Positions 28,548-36,317 of a stretch of 63,892 bases of DNA are shown piece after piece; position 1 is the first letter of the stretch; each line of letters opens with the position of its first letter. Below the pieces are notes generated by a model. It saw only the letters and a list, made by a program, of their open reading frames with translations. It was not told where the DNA came from and searched no databases. The stretch is from IMG/VR virus record IMGVR_UViG_3300009514_000024, positions 1 to 63,892 of that record; one strand, given 5' to 3'. The DNA comes from a virus. The position numbers and the translations under genes were made by a program.

Positions 28548-29696
28548 TTAATCTATCTCATATTCATCTTCAAATTCATCTTCTTGATTATATGCCTTGA
28601 AGAATTTATCAGACAAAGAAGTATTGGTTCTAATTATAATATCACACCATTCTTTTCCTGCTTCTTTTTCATTTAACATCAAGTCTAAGAAATGAACCAT
28701 TTTTTCATCCCCAATGGTGTCCATATATTGAGACAAATTATGTGTATATTTATTAGCTACATCTGATGATGCCTTAAATTCTTCAAAGTGCATATCAAAC
28801 CACATTGTTATCTGTCTATTTAAATCTAAAATATTCTGCGGTTCGGTTTCTTTAATCTGTTTTTTAATTGTTTCGTTCCAATTAGAAATCACTGTACCAG
28901 GATTAATTCCTTTATGATTCTCTGATCTAAATCTCATAAACCTAGCAGAAGTGTTATGCCCTACCATTCCGATAAGATGGTTTGTAATTAAGTTTTCATC
29001 ACAATATTTAGCAAATTCTTTTGTTTCATATCTCTTTAAAACTTTACTTACCTTTTCCCAAGACCTTCTGTCTGGTTGTACATCGCTAATATTTGCTCCT
29101 TCTGAAATTTTAGTTTCAGGGTCTAATTGATCAGGATTTTTGGTAATGAATCCTATTACATCAAAATGAATTTTATTTGAAGTAGCCCAATCTAACCATT
29201 CATCATGGTCAGGTTGAAAATCATATTCATTAAATCTTGATTTCAAAGCGGGATCTAACTCTTCAACATCATAATATCCATCATCTGTAACGGGGTTCAT
29301 TGCTCCGATAATTCTGCAATTTGGTGGGAGACTTCTGCCGTTCAATTTTCTATTCAAAACCATATCCATAATACAGTTTTTCAGTTCTGGTTTTGCTCTG
29401 TTTATTTCATCAAGAAAGATAATAACATCTTCTTTCATATCAGTCGGCCACCAATCAGGCGGTGCAAAAACCATTTTTATTATTCCATCAATCATTTGCT
29501 TATCAGGTAGACCTATTAAGTCTCCTGAATCCACCATTTGACCAAGAAACTTAGTTACTACTCTGTATTTTTTCTTAGTAAAATGATTGGTAATTATTTC
29601 ACTCTTTCCTATTCCATGTATACCTTTTAACAAGATAGCTTGATCAGCAGGAGTTACTTCAATAATTTTTGTAATATCTTTGATATTCAATGCCAT
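28548..29696 (-). CDS. MoxR-type AAA+ ATPase
   Basis: 382 residues. Walker A GIHGIGKS (25-32), Walker B VIIFLDEIN (about 91-99) and a GAMNP sensor 1 motif fit the MoxR branch of AAA+ ATPases. These remodel partners through vWA proteins; such a protein is encoded two genes downstream. The operon begins here, with both a TATAAATA box and the bipartite motif upstream. Confidence 0.85.
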   Translation of the reverse strand: MALNIKDITKIIEVTPADQAILLKGIHGIGKSEIITNHFTKKKYRVVTKFLGQMVDSGDLIGLPDKQMIDGIIKMVFAPPDWWPTDMKEDVIIFLDEINRAKPELKNCIMDMVLNRKLNGRSLPPNCRIIGAMNPVTDDGYYDVEELDPALKSRFNEYDFQPDHDEWLDWATSNKIHFDVIGFITKNPDQLDPETKISEGANISDVQPDRRSWEKVSKVLKRYETKEFAKYCDENLITNHLIGMVGHNTSARFMRFRSENHKGINPGTVISNWNETIKKQIKETEPQNILDLNRQITMWFDMHFEEFKASSDVANKYTHNLSQYMDTIGDEKMVHFLDLMLNEKEAGKEWCDIIIRTNTSLSDKFFKAYNQEDEFEDEYEID

Positions 29697-29717
29697 AATA
29701 GCCTTTTCAATTGTTGT

Positions 29718-29770
29718 TATTTATAACATATATTCTTAAACAAATTAACCTTCTAAATTTTTGGACTTTT
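29718..29770 (-). promoter_or_regulatory. Bipartite promoter motif overlapping a TATAAATA late box
   Basis: AAAAGTCC, 32 nt, TATGTTATAA; the last bases continue as TATAAATA. Both classes could drive the MoxR operon, 22 nt upstream of its start. Confidence 0.65.
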
Positions 29771-30026
29771 CTATTAATTCATCAAGCAGTTGTTCACCTT
29801 TCACGAATGCTTCAGACTTATCAGACATACCCCCCTCTGATATATTGGGCGGGGTCTGCGAATCTCTTTCGTCTTTATAAAGAGCATCCAACATACTAGG
29901 TATCCACTCAGAAAACGCTTTAAAAGTAAACACTTGAGTTTTATTAATAGAGTCTATTCCTTTGATTATATTGAACAGCAGAATTACCAGTAACACTAGT
30001 AACCCAATTATTATATTTAATTCCAT
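29745..30026 (-). CDS. Hypothetical membrane-anchored protein (93 aa)
   Basis: N-terminal hydrophobic helix (IIIGLLVLLVILLFNII), then an acidic soluble tail. Good ribosome binding site AAAAAGGAAA. It overlaps the end of the HAD-like gene by 83 nt, which is unusually long. Confidence 0.65.
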   Translation of the reverse strand: MELNIIIGLLVLLVILLFNIIKGIDSINKTQVFTFKAFSEWIPSMLDALYKDERDSQTPPNISEGGMSDKSEAFVKGEQLLDELIEKSKNLEG

Positions 30027-30606
30027 TTTTTTTCCTTTTTAATTGTTTAATATCGCCCAAGTTTTTGATTTTGATTATATCATCGTGTTGATCAATAATC
30101 GTTCTATTATATTTAGTATATTTACTATATATTGCATAAGTATCTATACCCATTTCGTGTGCTTTAAGTAAATCATTTGCGTTATCATCAATCCAAACAT
30201 CTAATTTTAATTCAATGAAACGACTCTGTTTAGCATTTGGTTCATGTTCTACGAAATAAATACCTTCAAAAAAACCTTCTCCGAAGTCTCTGTTAAGACA
30301 TTCTATGGTAGCCACAACCACACTAGGCAATCTGGCGGTTATAATATACAGTTCATAACCTTTTGATTTCCAGTATAATAACTTTTCTTTAGAATTAGGG
30401 TTCAGTTGCAAACCACCCATATATTTAGGATCACCAAATAATTGGAACACCAGATATGTAAAATAAGAAGGATATAGGTTATTCTTATTGTCATAATCCC
30501 AATATTTGACATCTTCAGATTTAAAATTTAGACCCAACATTTTACTTGCATGTTCTATTACATCCAAATGATATAATGTTTGGTCTAAATCAATTCCTAT
30601 TTTCAT
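29944..30606 (-). CDS. HAD-superfamily 5'-nucleotidase-like protein
   Basis: 220 residues. The N-terminal IGIDLDQTLYHLD gives the DxDxT/V nucleophile motif, IITAR is motif II and WIDDNANDL is motif IV, with Lys supplied near KQSRF. This resembles 5'(3')-deoxyribonucleotidases and related phage HADs. The last about 27 residues lie in the overlap with the next gene and look unlike the rest. Confidence 0.8.
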   Translation of the reverse strand: MKIGIDLDQTLYHLDVIEHASKMLGLNFKSEDVKYWDYDNKNNLYPSYFTYLVFQLFGDPKYMGGLQLNPNSKEKLLYWKSKGYELYIITARLPSVVVATIECLNRDFGEGFFEGIYFVEHEPNAKQSRFIELKLDVWIDDNANDLLKAHEMGIDTYAIYSKYTKYNRTIIDQHDDIIKIKNLGDIKQLKRKKNGIKYNNWVTSVTGNSAVQYNQRNRLY

Positions 30607-30761
30607 ATTTCTAATTCTGGTTCATCTAATATCTTTAAAGATTTTCTATTATAAGGTTCCAGTTGAGCCTTTCTGGTGAAACTATTTTTACGATTTTTGT
30701 TTTTCTTGTTTCTACCTAAAACACGATTCAGGTCTTTCTTAGAGGTTCTTTCTTCTTTCAC
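30603..30761 (-). CDS. Small basic protein (52 aa)
   Basis: Not recognised. I use the GTG at 30761, preceded by GGAGAA, because an ATG start would need an 86-nt overlap with the transglycosylase gene. Very Lys/Arg/Asn-rich, similar in style to the 45-residue basic protein at 2436. Confidence 0.5.
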   Translation of the reverse strand: MKEERTSKKDLNRVLGRNKKNKNRKNSFTRKAQLEPYNRKSLKILDEPELEI

Positions 30762-31521
30762 TGTGATTCTCCATTGTTTCAGATGGCAATATGCCATGTA
30801 TCTTTTTACGGAAAAGAGAATCATTTTTTAGAATTGTGTATACATAGTCTTTAGTTTCAGAAGCTAAACGATCAGCATGAATGTTTTCTAATGAATCTAG
30901 AGAAACGCCTTGTTCCCTTTTCCAATGTAATGCCCACCGATAGGCTTGTTTTCCTCCACCATTATAATAGGCGAAAGTTTTTCCCCAATCCCCAATCATT
31001 TTGTATAACCAATCTAGATACCAACCTGTCATTCTGATATTGATGATAGGATCAAATAGGGTATTCTTACCACAAGTCATGTTCCATTCTCTACAGATCC
31101 AAGCCATTGTTTCGGGCATGATTTGGCCCATACCCTTGGCTCCAACCCTACTAACAGCTTTAGGATTAAATTTGGATTCTTTAAATATAACGGAAGTCAA
31201 CTTTGAAGGTTCAATTCCATACCTATCTGCTACACTGATTATTTCTTCAGCATATCGAAAAGACTCTTCGGAAGAAATGTATATATCTGGAATTGAATCA
31301 ATAATTCTCTGGACACCTTTAATCATTAACCCGTTTTTTTGCATTCTGAGTTTAATTTCGGTTATCTGATTAAGAATCTCCTGATTCATATATTGTTGTT
31401 GGATATTGGCTTTTTCGTGGCGGGTATCTAAAACACCTTGTTTATAAGCCATATAGGGGGTGGCTAGAATTAACAACCAAATCGTCCAATTCTTTTTAAT
31501 GGAATCATATAATAGTTTCAT
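30739..31521 (-). CDS. Membrane-anchored lytic transglycosylase (SLT domain)
   Basis: 260 residues. One N-terminal membrane helix (about 12-25), a coiled-coil-like linker, then an SLT domain: catalytic Glu115 in FKESKFNP, GAKGMGQIMP (127-136) and a later FAYYNGGG. It cleaves peptidoglycan glycan strands and could act in entry or cell-wall remodelling. The start codon lies within 5 nt of the conserved promoter box. Confidence 0.85.
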   Translation of the reverse strand: MKLLYDSIKKNWTIWLLILATPYMAYKQGVLDTRHEKANIQQQYMNQEILNQITEIKLRMQKNGLMIKGVQRIIDSIPDIYISSEESFRYAEEIISVADRYGIEPSKLTSVIFKESKFNPKAVSRVGAKGMGQIMPETMAWICREWNMTCGKNTLFDPIINIRMTGWYLDWLYKMIGDWGKTFAYYNGGGKQAYRWALHWKREQGVSLDSLENIHADRLASETKDYVYTILKNDSLFRKKIHGILPSETMENHSERRKNL

Positions 31522-31525
31522 TCTT

Positions 31526-31573
31526 TATAACTTATATTCTTTGGGTTTGAAATTTTCATTTTTTTGGACTTTT
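31526..31573 (-). promoter_or_regulatory. Bipartite phage promoter motif
   Basis: AAAAGTCC, about 31 nt, TAAGTTATAA, ending 4-5 nt before the transglycosylase ATG. Confidence 0.7.
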
Positions 31574-32152
31574 TTTAGGGGAAATAAAACTCATCCATTC
31601 TTTATTAAGAACTTTTTCTAAAGTTTTAAATCTGTGTATAATACTCTGCTCTATTGTTTCTGCCTGATCAGGTGTAATGGGTTTTCTTCTAAGAGAAATA
31701 GTTCTATTCTTTCCATTTTCATCTTTTACTGTGACTTTACCGTTTGCATCTAGAGGTTTACTGTCTTTGAGGTTATTGCATCGAAAACAAGCGGTTACAA
31801 TGTTGTCCCACTTAGTTTTACCCCCAAGCATTTTAGGCTTAACATGGTCTACTGTGAATTTGTTAGATGACATTTTTTTTCCACAGTATTGGCATTTGCC
31901 TTTATCTCGCTTCCAGACATTTAACTTGGTGTAACAATCGCCCAAGGATTGTTTCTTGGTAATGTTGACAAAATATTTCATTCGGATAACAGATGGATAA
32001 CTAAATCTTTGGCCATTATGATAGAACTCAGAGTTTGGAATCTCTTTCACCATTTCTGCCTTTTCCTTATAGATAAGGTTAAATGCCTTTTTCATTTTCA
32101 AGACATTCAATGGTAGATCGTGTTGGTTCAATAATAATACTTGTTTACTCAT
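31556..32152 (-). CDS. HNH endonuclease
   Basis: 198 residues from the ATG at 32152, which overlaps the upstream stop (ATGA). The N-terminal KQVLLLNQ..PLNVL..KKAFNLIYKEKAEMV and HNH core CQYCGK, FTVDHVKPKMLGGKTKWDN and CFRCNN match the common stand-alone phage/bacterial HNH family. It may be homing or have a packaging or repair role; it is not inserted into another gene. Confidence 0.85.
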   Translation of the reverse strand: MSKQVLLLNQHDLPLNVLKMKKAFNLIYKEKAEMVKEIPNSEFYHNGQRFSYPSVIRMKYFVNITKKQSLGDCYTKLNVWKRDKGKCQYCGKKMSSNKFTVDHVKPKMLGGKTKWDNIVTACFRCNNLKDSKPLDANGKVTVKDENGKNRTISLRRKPITPDQAETIEQSIIHRFKTLEKVLNKEWMSFISPKKSPKK

Positions 32153-32349
32153 ACATTTGCCGATATGTTCAACGAAATGTGTTGATTTTGCCCGAAAGAA
32201 AGCGAAGTTATAAAACATCCATTCTGATACACTATGTTAGTTATTTTTTCTAAACAGTGTAATGGGTTCTTGCCTTTCGTTATCTGATTTATTTGTTCAG
32301 TTAATACTTTTTGTTTTTCTTCTGTTATATCTCTAAACGATAAGTCCAT
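32149..32349 (-). CDS. Hypothetical protein (66 aa)
   Basis: Not recognised. It overlaps the dNMP kinase end by 17 nt and the HNH start by 4 nt, so it sits in a translation-coupled chain. Confidence 0.6.
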   Translation of the reverse strand: MDLSFRDITEEKQKVLTEQINQITKGKNPLHCLEKITNIVYQNGCFITSLSFGQNQHISLNISANV

Positions 32350-32971
32350 GATTTTCCTTTAATTTTATTTCATCCTGTTGCATTTCTGCTTTAATTGTTT
32401 CGGATGCGTGTTTCAATTCTTCTAGAGTTCCGTTATTATCCACTATGAATGTGAATTGGTCGTAATCATCCAAAGAAGTTTCGGATGGGTGATTAATCAA
32501 ATCTGAATCTCTCACTACACCCCTTTCAATTCTTATTGAAATACATTCAAATTCTGTTTCATTTAAAAGTAATTCAATTTCATTGGGGAATCGAACATCT
32601 GTTGCAATGGTGATTTCTTCATTGCTCTCTTTAACTCTGTTGATAAACTGCTTGACCCAGTAATTATCATCCACTCTATTTCTAAATATTTCAGTACCAT
32701 AAGTCTGAAGCAAAATCCTTGTGATTTCGTTTTTATTTTCATAAAAATTTTCATCAATAGTAAACAATTCTGGAATGTTATGTTTCTTGGATATCGTATT
32801 CAAGTATTCGATTAATCTTTTATAATCTTGTTTGGAGTTATCTTTAAGAGCCTTGGCAAATAAATCCTGCCTTACTGATATTCCATCTGCGGTGAGGGTT
32901 TCTTTGAGATAATCTGCAAATTGATTTTTACCACTTCTGAGTTTCCCAGAAACCAATATGACTTTTTTCAT
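32333..32971 (-). CDS. 1: Deoxynucleoside monophosphate kinase (T4 gp1-like)
   Basis: 212 residues. P-loop SGKLRSGKNQFADYL (8-22), a DVRFPNE motif and a C-terminal DNNGTLEELKH segment match phage dNMP kinases, which phosphorylate dNMPs (including modified ones in T4) for DNA synthesis. The family call is solid; substrate range is unknown. Confidence 0.85.
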   Translation of the reverse strand: MKKVILVSGKLRSGKNQFADYLKETLTADGISVRQDLFAKALKDNSKQDYKRLIEYLNTISKKHNIPELFTIDENFYENKNEITRILLQTYGTEIFRNRVDDNYWVKQFINRVKESNEEITIATDVRFPNEIELLLNETEFECISIRIERGVVRDSDLINHPSETSLDDYDQFTFIVDNNGTLEELKHASETIKAEMQQDEIKLKENHGLIV

Positions 32972-32997
32972 TATATAAACTCCTGTTCAATTTCAAT

Positions 32998-33561
32998 TTA
33001 TTCTTCGTCTGCTTCCTTGTGAATTTCATTAATGACTTTTTCCATGTCCATTTGTTTTCCATCATAATGAAAAAAATTATCTGTTCTATTTGTGTAAATG
33101 ATAATGGCTCTGCCACAAGTGACACAATAAGTGTCCTTTTTTGGAATATCTTCTTCTTCTTTGAAAGAATAAAACATTCCACAATTTGGACAGTCAATCA
33201 TCAAAATCTGTTCATCTAAAATTTTGGCACTATTATCTGGATGATTTTCATCTTTATCTGGCTTATATATAAACTTTTTTAATTTTGACTTTAGTTCTGC
33301 TCTGGTTATGTTTCCTATTCTGGTTCCATCCATCAGAACATCATTGAGTCTATCTGAACTTAATAACAACTCCATATCTTCAATCGGAATTCCAAATGAA
33401 GCTGAAGCAACATTATAGGCTTCAATAAAACCTAAAAGAAAATCTTTATTTTTAACCACAATAGGTATCCAATAAGGTTTTCCATTTTCATCTAAAGGGG
33501 TATTGAAATATTTTTTATTATTAACCATTTTGATTTTATTATGATGTTTTTTATTATCCAT
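32998..33561 (-). CDS. Hypothetical protein with C-terminal zinc ribbon (187 aa)
   Basis: Residues about 120-160 contain CPNC and CVTC, a four-Cys ribbon. The N-terminal part is helical. Strong GGAGGA ribosome binding site and a TATAAATA box upstream. Unknown function, perhaps nucleic acid or protein binding. Confidence 0.6.
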   Translation of the reverse strand: MDNKKHHNKIKMVNNKKYFNTPLDENGKPYWIPIVVKNKDFLLGFIEAYNVASASFGIPIEDMELLLSSDRLNDVLMDGTRIGNITRAELKSKLKKFIYKPDKDENHPDNSAKILDEQILMIDCPNCGMFYSFKEEEDIPKKDTYCVTCGRAIIIYTNRTDNFFHYDGKQMDMEKVINEIHKEADEE

Positions 33562-33581
33562 AAAAATCCTCCATTTGAAAA

Positions 33582-33589
33582 TATTTATA
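33582..33589 (-). promoter_or_regulatory. T4-type late promoter box TATAAATA
   Basis: Minus-strand TATAAATA 21 nt before the zinc-ribbon gene. Confidence 0.6.
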
Positions 33590-33597
33590 TTCTCAAA

Positions 33598-33981
33598 TTA
33601 ATCTCTATATATGGACACAATCGAATTAACCTGTTCTTCTGTAAGTATTCTTAAATGGTGCTCAACATCATTACTACCACATTCAAAGTATCTTGAAATT
33701 TTATCTTTAACACTATCATCCCATTCTTTTTTGGAACCAATGTATTTGAAAAAATGTTTCCTTTTAGGAAGAACGGCTTTATAAAAGTTGTAATGAACGT
33801 CCTTTGGAAGTTCGTAATGGTTGACTTCATTCACTAACTGGACATATGATTCTTCCATAGAAATAAAGCGATTAATCATATAATTATTATACGATTTAGT
33901 CTGTTCATCATTGTTAATATCAAAATCTTTTTTTTCAGATGTGAGGTTGTTTAGGTGATCAAATAATTTCAATTTTGCCAT
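33598..33981 (-). CDS. 62: Probable clamp-loader small subunit (gp62-like)
   Basis: 127 residues. VHYNFYKAVLPKRKHFFKYI (82-101 region) and the following KISRYFECGSNDVEHHLRIL align with the HFNYL.AAVPRGKRY.KW and KRYQVNTNDA segments of T4 gp62, the small subunit that pairs with gp44 to load the clamp. It is shorter than T4 gp62, as in other T4-like lineages. It lies 2.3 kb from gp44, not adjacent, so the call is moderate. Confidence 0.55.
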   Translation of the reverse strand: MAKLKLFDHLNNLTSEKKDFDINNDEQTKSYNNYMINRFISMEESYVQLVNEVNHYELPKDVHYNFYKAVLPKRKHFFKYIGSKKEWDDSVKDKISRYFECGSNDVEHHLRILTEEQVNSIVSIYRD

Positions 33982-33990
33982 TTCAATTCC

Positions 33991-34374
33991 TTATTGTTGT
34001 TGCAAAAATTCTATAAATCTCTCCAACATTTTATCTTGTTTACCTGTCAGTATTTCTATTTTCTTTTCAAACTTTTCTTCTAATTTTGCGAGTTCTGTTT
34101 TCAAATCTTCTAAATCTTTTTTATCATAAGATTCCGCATTTTCCAACTGGTTTAATTTGGTTTTCATATCTGCCATCTTATTAGCAATATCTTCCCATTT
34201 TTGTTCCAATTTTTTTTTAAATTCAGATAAAGGCACTTCCCATTCTTTTATTAAATCGGGTTGAAAGTCAGGAGTAGCAGGTTTTTTGAATACTTTAATA
34301 ATCCCCCACACAAAAGTAAGTACCATTATGATTCCACCAAATAAAGCGGTTACCGTTGACCATTCCATTATCAT
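33991..34374 (-). CDS. Membrane protein with coiled coil, possible lysis-associated protein
   Basis: N-terminal membrane helix (about residues 7-28), a proline-rich linker, then a long Lys/Glu heptad coiled coil to the C-terminus. This architecture resembles inner-membrane spanins or holin-associated proteins. The M15 endolysin is two genes upstream, in the same transcriptional direction. Lysis role inferred from context only. Confidence 0.6.
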   Translation of the reverse strand: MIMEWSTVTALFGGIIMVLTFVWGIIKVFKKPATPDFQPDLIKEWEVPLSEFKKKLEQKWEDIANKMADMKTKLNQLENAESYDKKDLEDLKTELAKLEEKFEKKIEILTGKQDKMLERFIEFLQQQ

Positions 34375-34763
34375 ATTCCAGTTTTAAGATTATTAAACGC
34401 TTCAATTAGTTGTTTTCTTTTGTTTATATTCGTCAAGGTTCCAACAAAACTGTTATTTTTGAAAGATGATTGTGCCAGTACCCAAATGACTTTGTGATCC
34501 TCTTTTCTTACAATTCTAAATTCCATACAAAAATCTTTTTTTTCTTTAATTGCTTTTTTCCACTCATATACGACTTTCGCCATATCTTGGAGGTGTATAG
34601 ATTCTTCCCAACCATATTCTTGGATGTCTTTTAAGTTTCTTCCAACTATCTTCTGATATTTTTCATTAATGTATAACATACTACCATTCATATCCATGCT
34701 AAACAACCCGACAGGGGATGAGTCGCACATGGTTTCGTAAAACGATTTTTCTACTTCTGTCAT
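34371..34763 (-). CDS. Stand-alone PAS domain protein
   Basis: 130 residues covering one PAS fold: SPVGLFSMDMNGSMLYINEK, then a Gly-Arg-N-L-K loop, WEESIHLQD, EFRIVRKEDHKVIWVLAQS and a closing TNI/K strand. There is no kinase, GGDEF or HTH output domain. PAS domains sense ligands, redox state or light, or mediate protein contacts. Overlaps the next gene by 4 nt. It is rare for a lytic phage to encode a bare PAS domain next to an endolysin. Confidence 0.8.
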   Translation of the reverse strand: MTEVEKSFYETMCDSSPVGLFSMDMNGSMLYINEKYQKIVGRNLKDIQEYGWEESIHLQDMAKVVYEWKKAIKEKKDFCMEFRIVRKEDHKVIWVLAQSSFKNNSFVGTLTNINKRKQLIEAFNNLKTGI

Positions 34764-34770
34764 AACAAAC

Positions 34771-35280
34771 CTACGGGTCTATCCATTTAATTTTATCTGA
34801 AATAGGTCTGCAATCAATATGAACCCATGTGGGTGTTTTATTTTCTATACATGTGATATATTGAAATGCGGGGTGATTCGGGTTTGCTCTTATAATATTT
34901 CTCACTGTACTCGCAGAATGATTTTTAAACTTCAAATCCATTGCTCTACCTAAACGATGTTGAGAATAAGTTGTCCCTACCGTTGTATGTTTGGGTCTAA
35001 AACCAGAATATTTGTAATTCGTAGCTTCGTCTTTATTCCACAACCAATCGTTTATTGTAATCGGCCCTAGTAATTCCCGCATTTGGTCAATAGTCCACAA
35101 AAGTTTAGGTTCCAAAAGTTCAATCGCTTTATTTCCCCTATCTCTGTATGTTTTGGGATCTACCAGTTCTTGTATTTTAAAATTAACAGGGACATACACA
35201 TCTAGAACGGTATTTACCTGTATTTTCTTGATTTTTTCCAATTTCCCTATAACATTGTCTATTTCTTCTTCCAACTTCAC
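34771..35280 (-). CDS. M15-family peptidase endolysin
   Basis: 169 residues. FKIQELV, LLWTIDQMRELLGPITINDW, then TTYSQHRLGRAMDLKF and TWVHIDCR supply the H-x6-D and HxD zinc ligands of M15 D-Ala-D-Ala or L,D-peptidases used as phage endolysins. No signal peptide, so a holin is needed. A late TATAAATA box is 27 nt upstream, and lysis-like membrane protein genes follow. Confidence 0.8.
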   Translation of the reverse strand: MKLEEEIDNVIGKLEKIKKIQVNTVLDVYVPVNFKIQELVDPKTYRDRGNKAIELLEPKLLWTIDQMRELLGPITINDWLWNKDEATNYKYSGFRPKHTTVGTTYSQHRLGRAMDLKFKNHSASTVRNIIRANPNHPAFQYITCIENKTPTWVHIDCRPISDKIKWIDP

Positions 35281-35306
35281 GAAAACCTCTAATTAAATCA
35301 TACATA

Positions 35307-35314
35307 TATTTATA
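35307..35314 (-). promoter_or_regulatory. T4-type late promoter box TATAAATA
   Basis: Minus-strand TATAAATA upstream of the endolysin; late timing is expected for lysis. Confidence 0.65.
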
Positions 35315-36016
35315 TTATTTAAAGGTTTCCAAAGTTACAGGGAAAGTCAACCCCGCACCCTTCCATTTGGCTAAAAACTTTTCTTTTCCTTCATGCCAAC
35401 TAAGAGGAAGTTGCCCTTCTGATTCGTGTTTAACTGTCACATCTATAATACCAATATCATATCCAAGTTTTATCATTTCAAAACAAGAATCTACATCATA
35501 AAAATGATAGTCAGAATAAGTTTCAGCATCAAAGCGGTATGTTTTAGCAATACTACCCCGCATAAACATAATACACCCATCAACAGCGACTACACCTTTA
35601 TTGTCCATCCCACCTTTTTCCTCCATTGTGTATTCTCTGCCTTGTGGATGTCCTTGTATAATTCTTCCTCTAGTTTTTACGGTTCGGTCACAAAGCCACC
35701 AACCACCCCTTTCGGAGTATTCAGTTGTTCCAATAACACCTGCTAGTCCGACAGTAGGTTTATATTTAAAATAAATTTCTATTTTGGGTTCAAAATTTGG
35801 ATCTCTGATAGACATATCATCATGTAAAAACACAACTACATCATCTTCTTCTATAACCATCCTATCTAGGGCATTGTTGTATTTTTGAAAAATACTTTTA
35901 TCCCCACCTTCTTCTATATAAATGCCGTTTTCTTTGGCTATAAGATTTTCAAAAGTAGGCTGAAGTATTTTTTTATAAGTAGTTAAATCTTTACAGGCTA
36001 TTACATAATGAATCAT
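35315..36016 (-). CDS. Glycosyltransferase family 2-like protein
   Basis: 233 residues. The N-terminal IHYVIACKD strand and DDVVVFLHDDMSI (residues 58-70) give a GT-A fold with the DDM metal-binding motif. GGWWLCDR and DGCIMFMRGS further match the family. Overlaps the thioredoxin-like gene stop by 4 nt. It may glycosylate DNA, a virion protein or a host target. Confidence 0.75.
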   Translation of the reverse strand: MIHYVIACKDLTTYKKILQPTFENLIAKENGIYIEEGGDKSIFQKYNNALDRMVIEEDDVVVFLHDDMSIRDPNFEPKIEIYFKYKPTVGLAGVIGTTEYSERGGWWLCDRTVKTRGRIIQGHPQGREYTMEEKGGMDNKGVVAVDGCIMFMRGSIAKTYRFDAETYSDYHFYDVDSCFEMIKLGYDIGIIDVTVKHESEGQLPLSWHEGKEKFLAKWKGAGLTFPVTLETFK

Positions 36017-36315
36017 GGTCTATTTTCTCTGGTGTATTTAAAGGCTAATAATTGTTGTATTTGGAACTGAAACAATGCTCCGCCTTTATCCCAAACAACC
36101 GTATCATTGATATAATACCTAGTGTGGGGCATACCTTCTAAACCATCAGAAATAAAAAAATCTTCATCTTGAGAACAGTCCACCTTAAACCACTGACTAG
36201 TATCAGTGTTTTCCAGATTATCAAAATAGTTTTTACACATCTGACATTCTGGTTTAAAGTAGACATATATCCCGTTTTTGGGTTGCTTATATTCTTCTAC
36301 GGTCAATTCTTTCAT
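36013..36315 (-). CDS. Thioredoxin-like protein
   Basis: 100 residues. YVYFKPECQMCKNYF holds a CQMC redox motif in the usual beta1-alpha1 position, and GMPHTRYYIND supplies a cis-Pro-like segment. It could reduce the class II ribonucleotide reductase or act as a general thiol protein. It is 2 nt from the clamp-loader gene. Confidence 0.8.
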   Translation of the reverse strand: MKELTVEEYKQPKNGIYVYFKPECQMCKNYFDNLENTDTSQWFKVDCSQDEDFFISDGLEGMPHTRYYINDTVVWDKGGALFQFQIQQLLAFKYTRENRP

Positions 36316-36317
36316 GG

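Noticed and set aside
32563-33197. Alternative minus-strand frames over the dNMP kinase and zinc-ribbon genes
   Set aside because: They overlap fully with recognised proteins in another frame and show no conserved motif.
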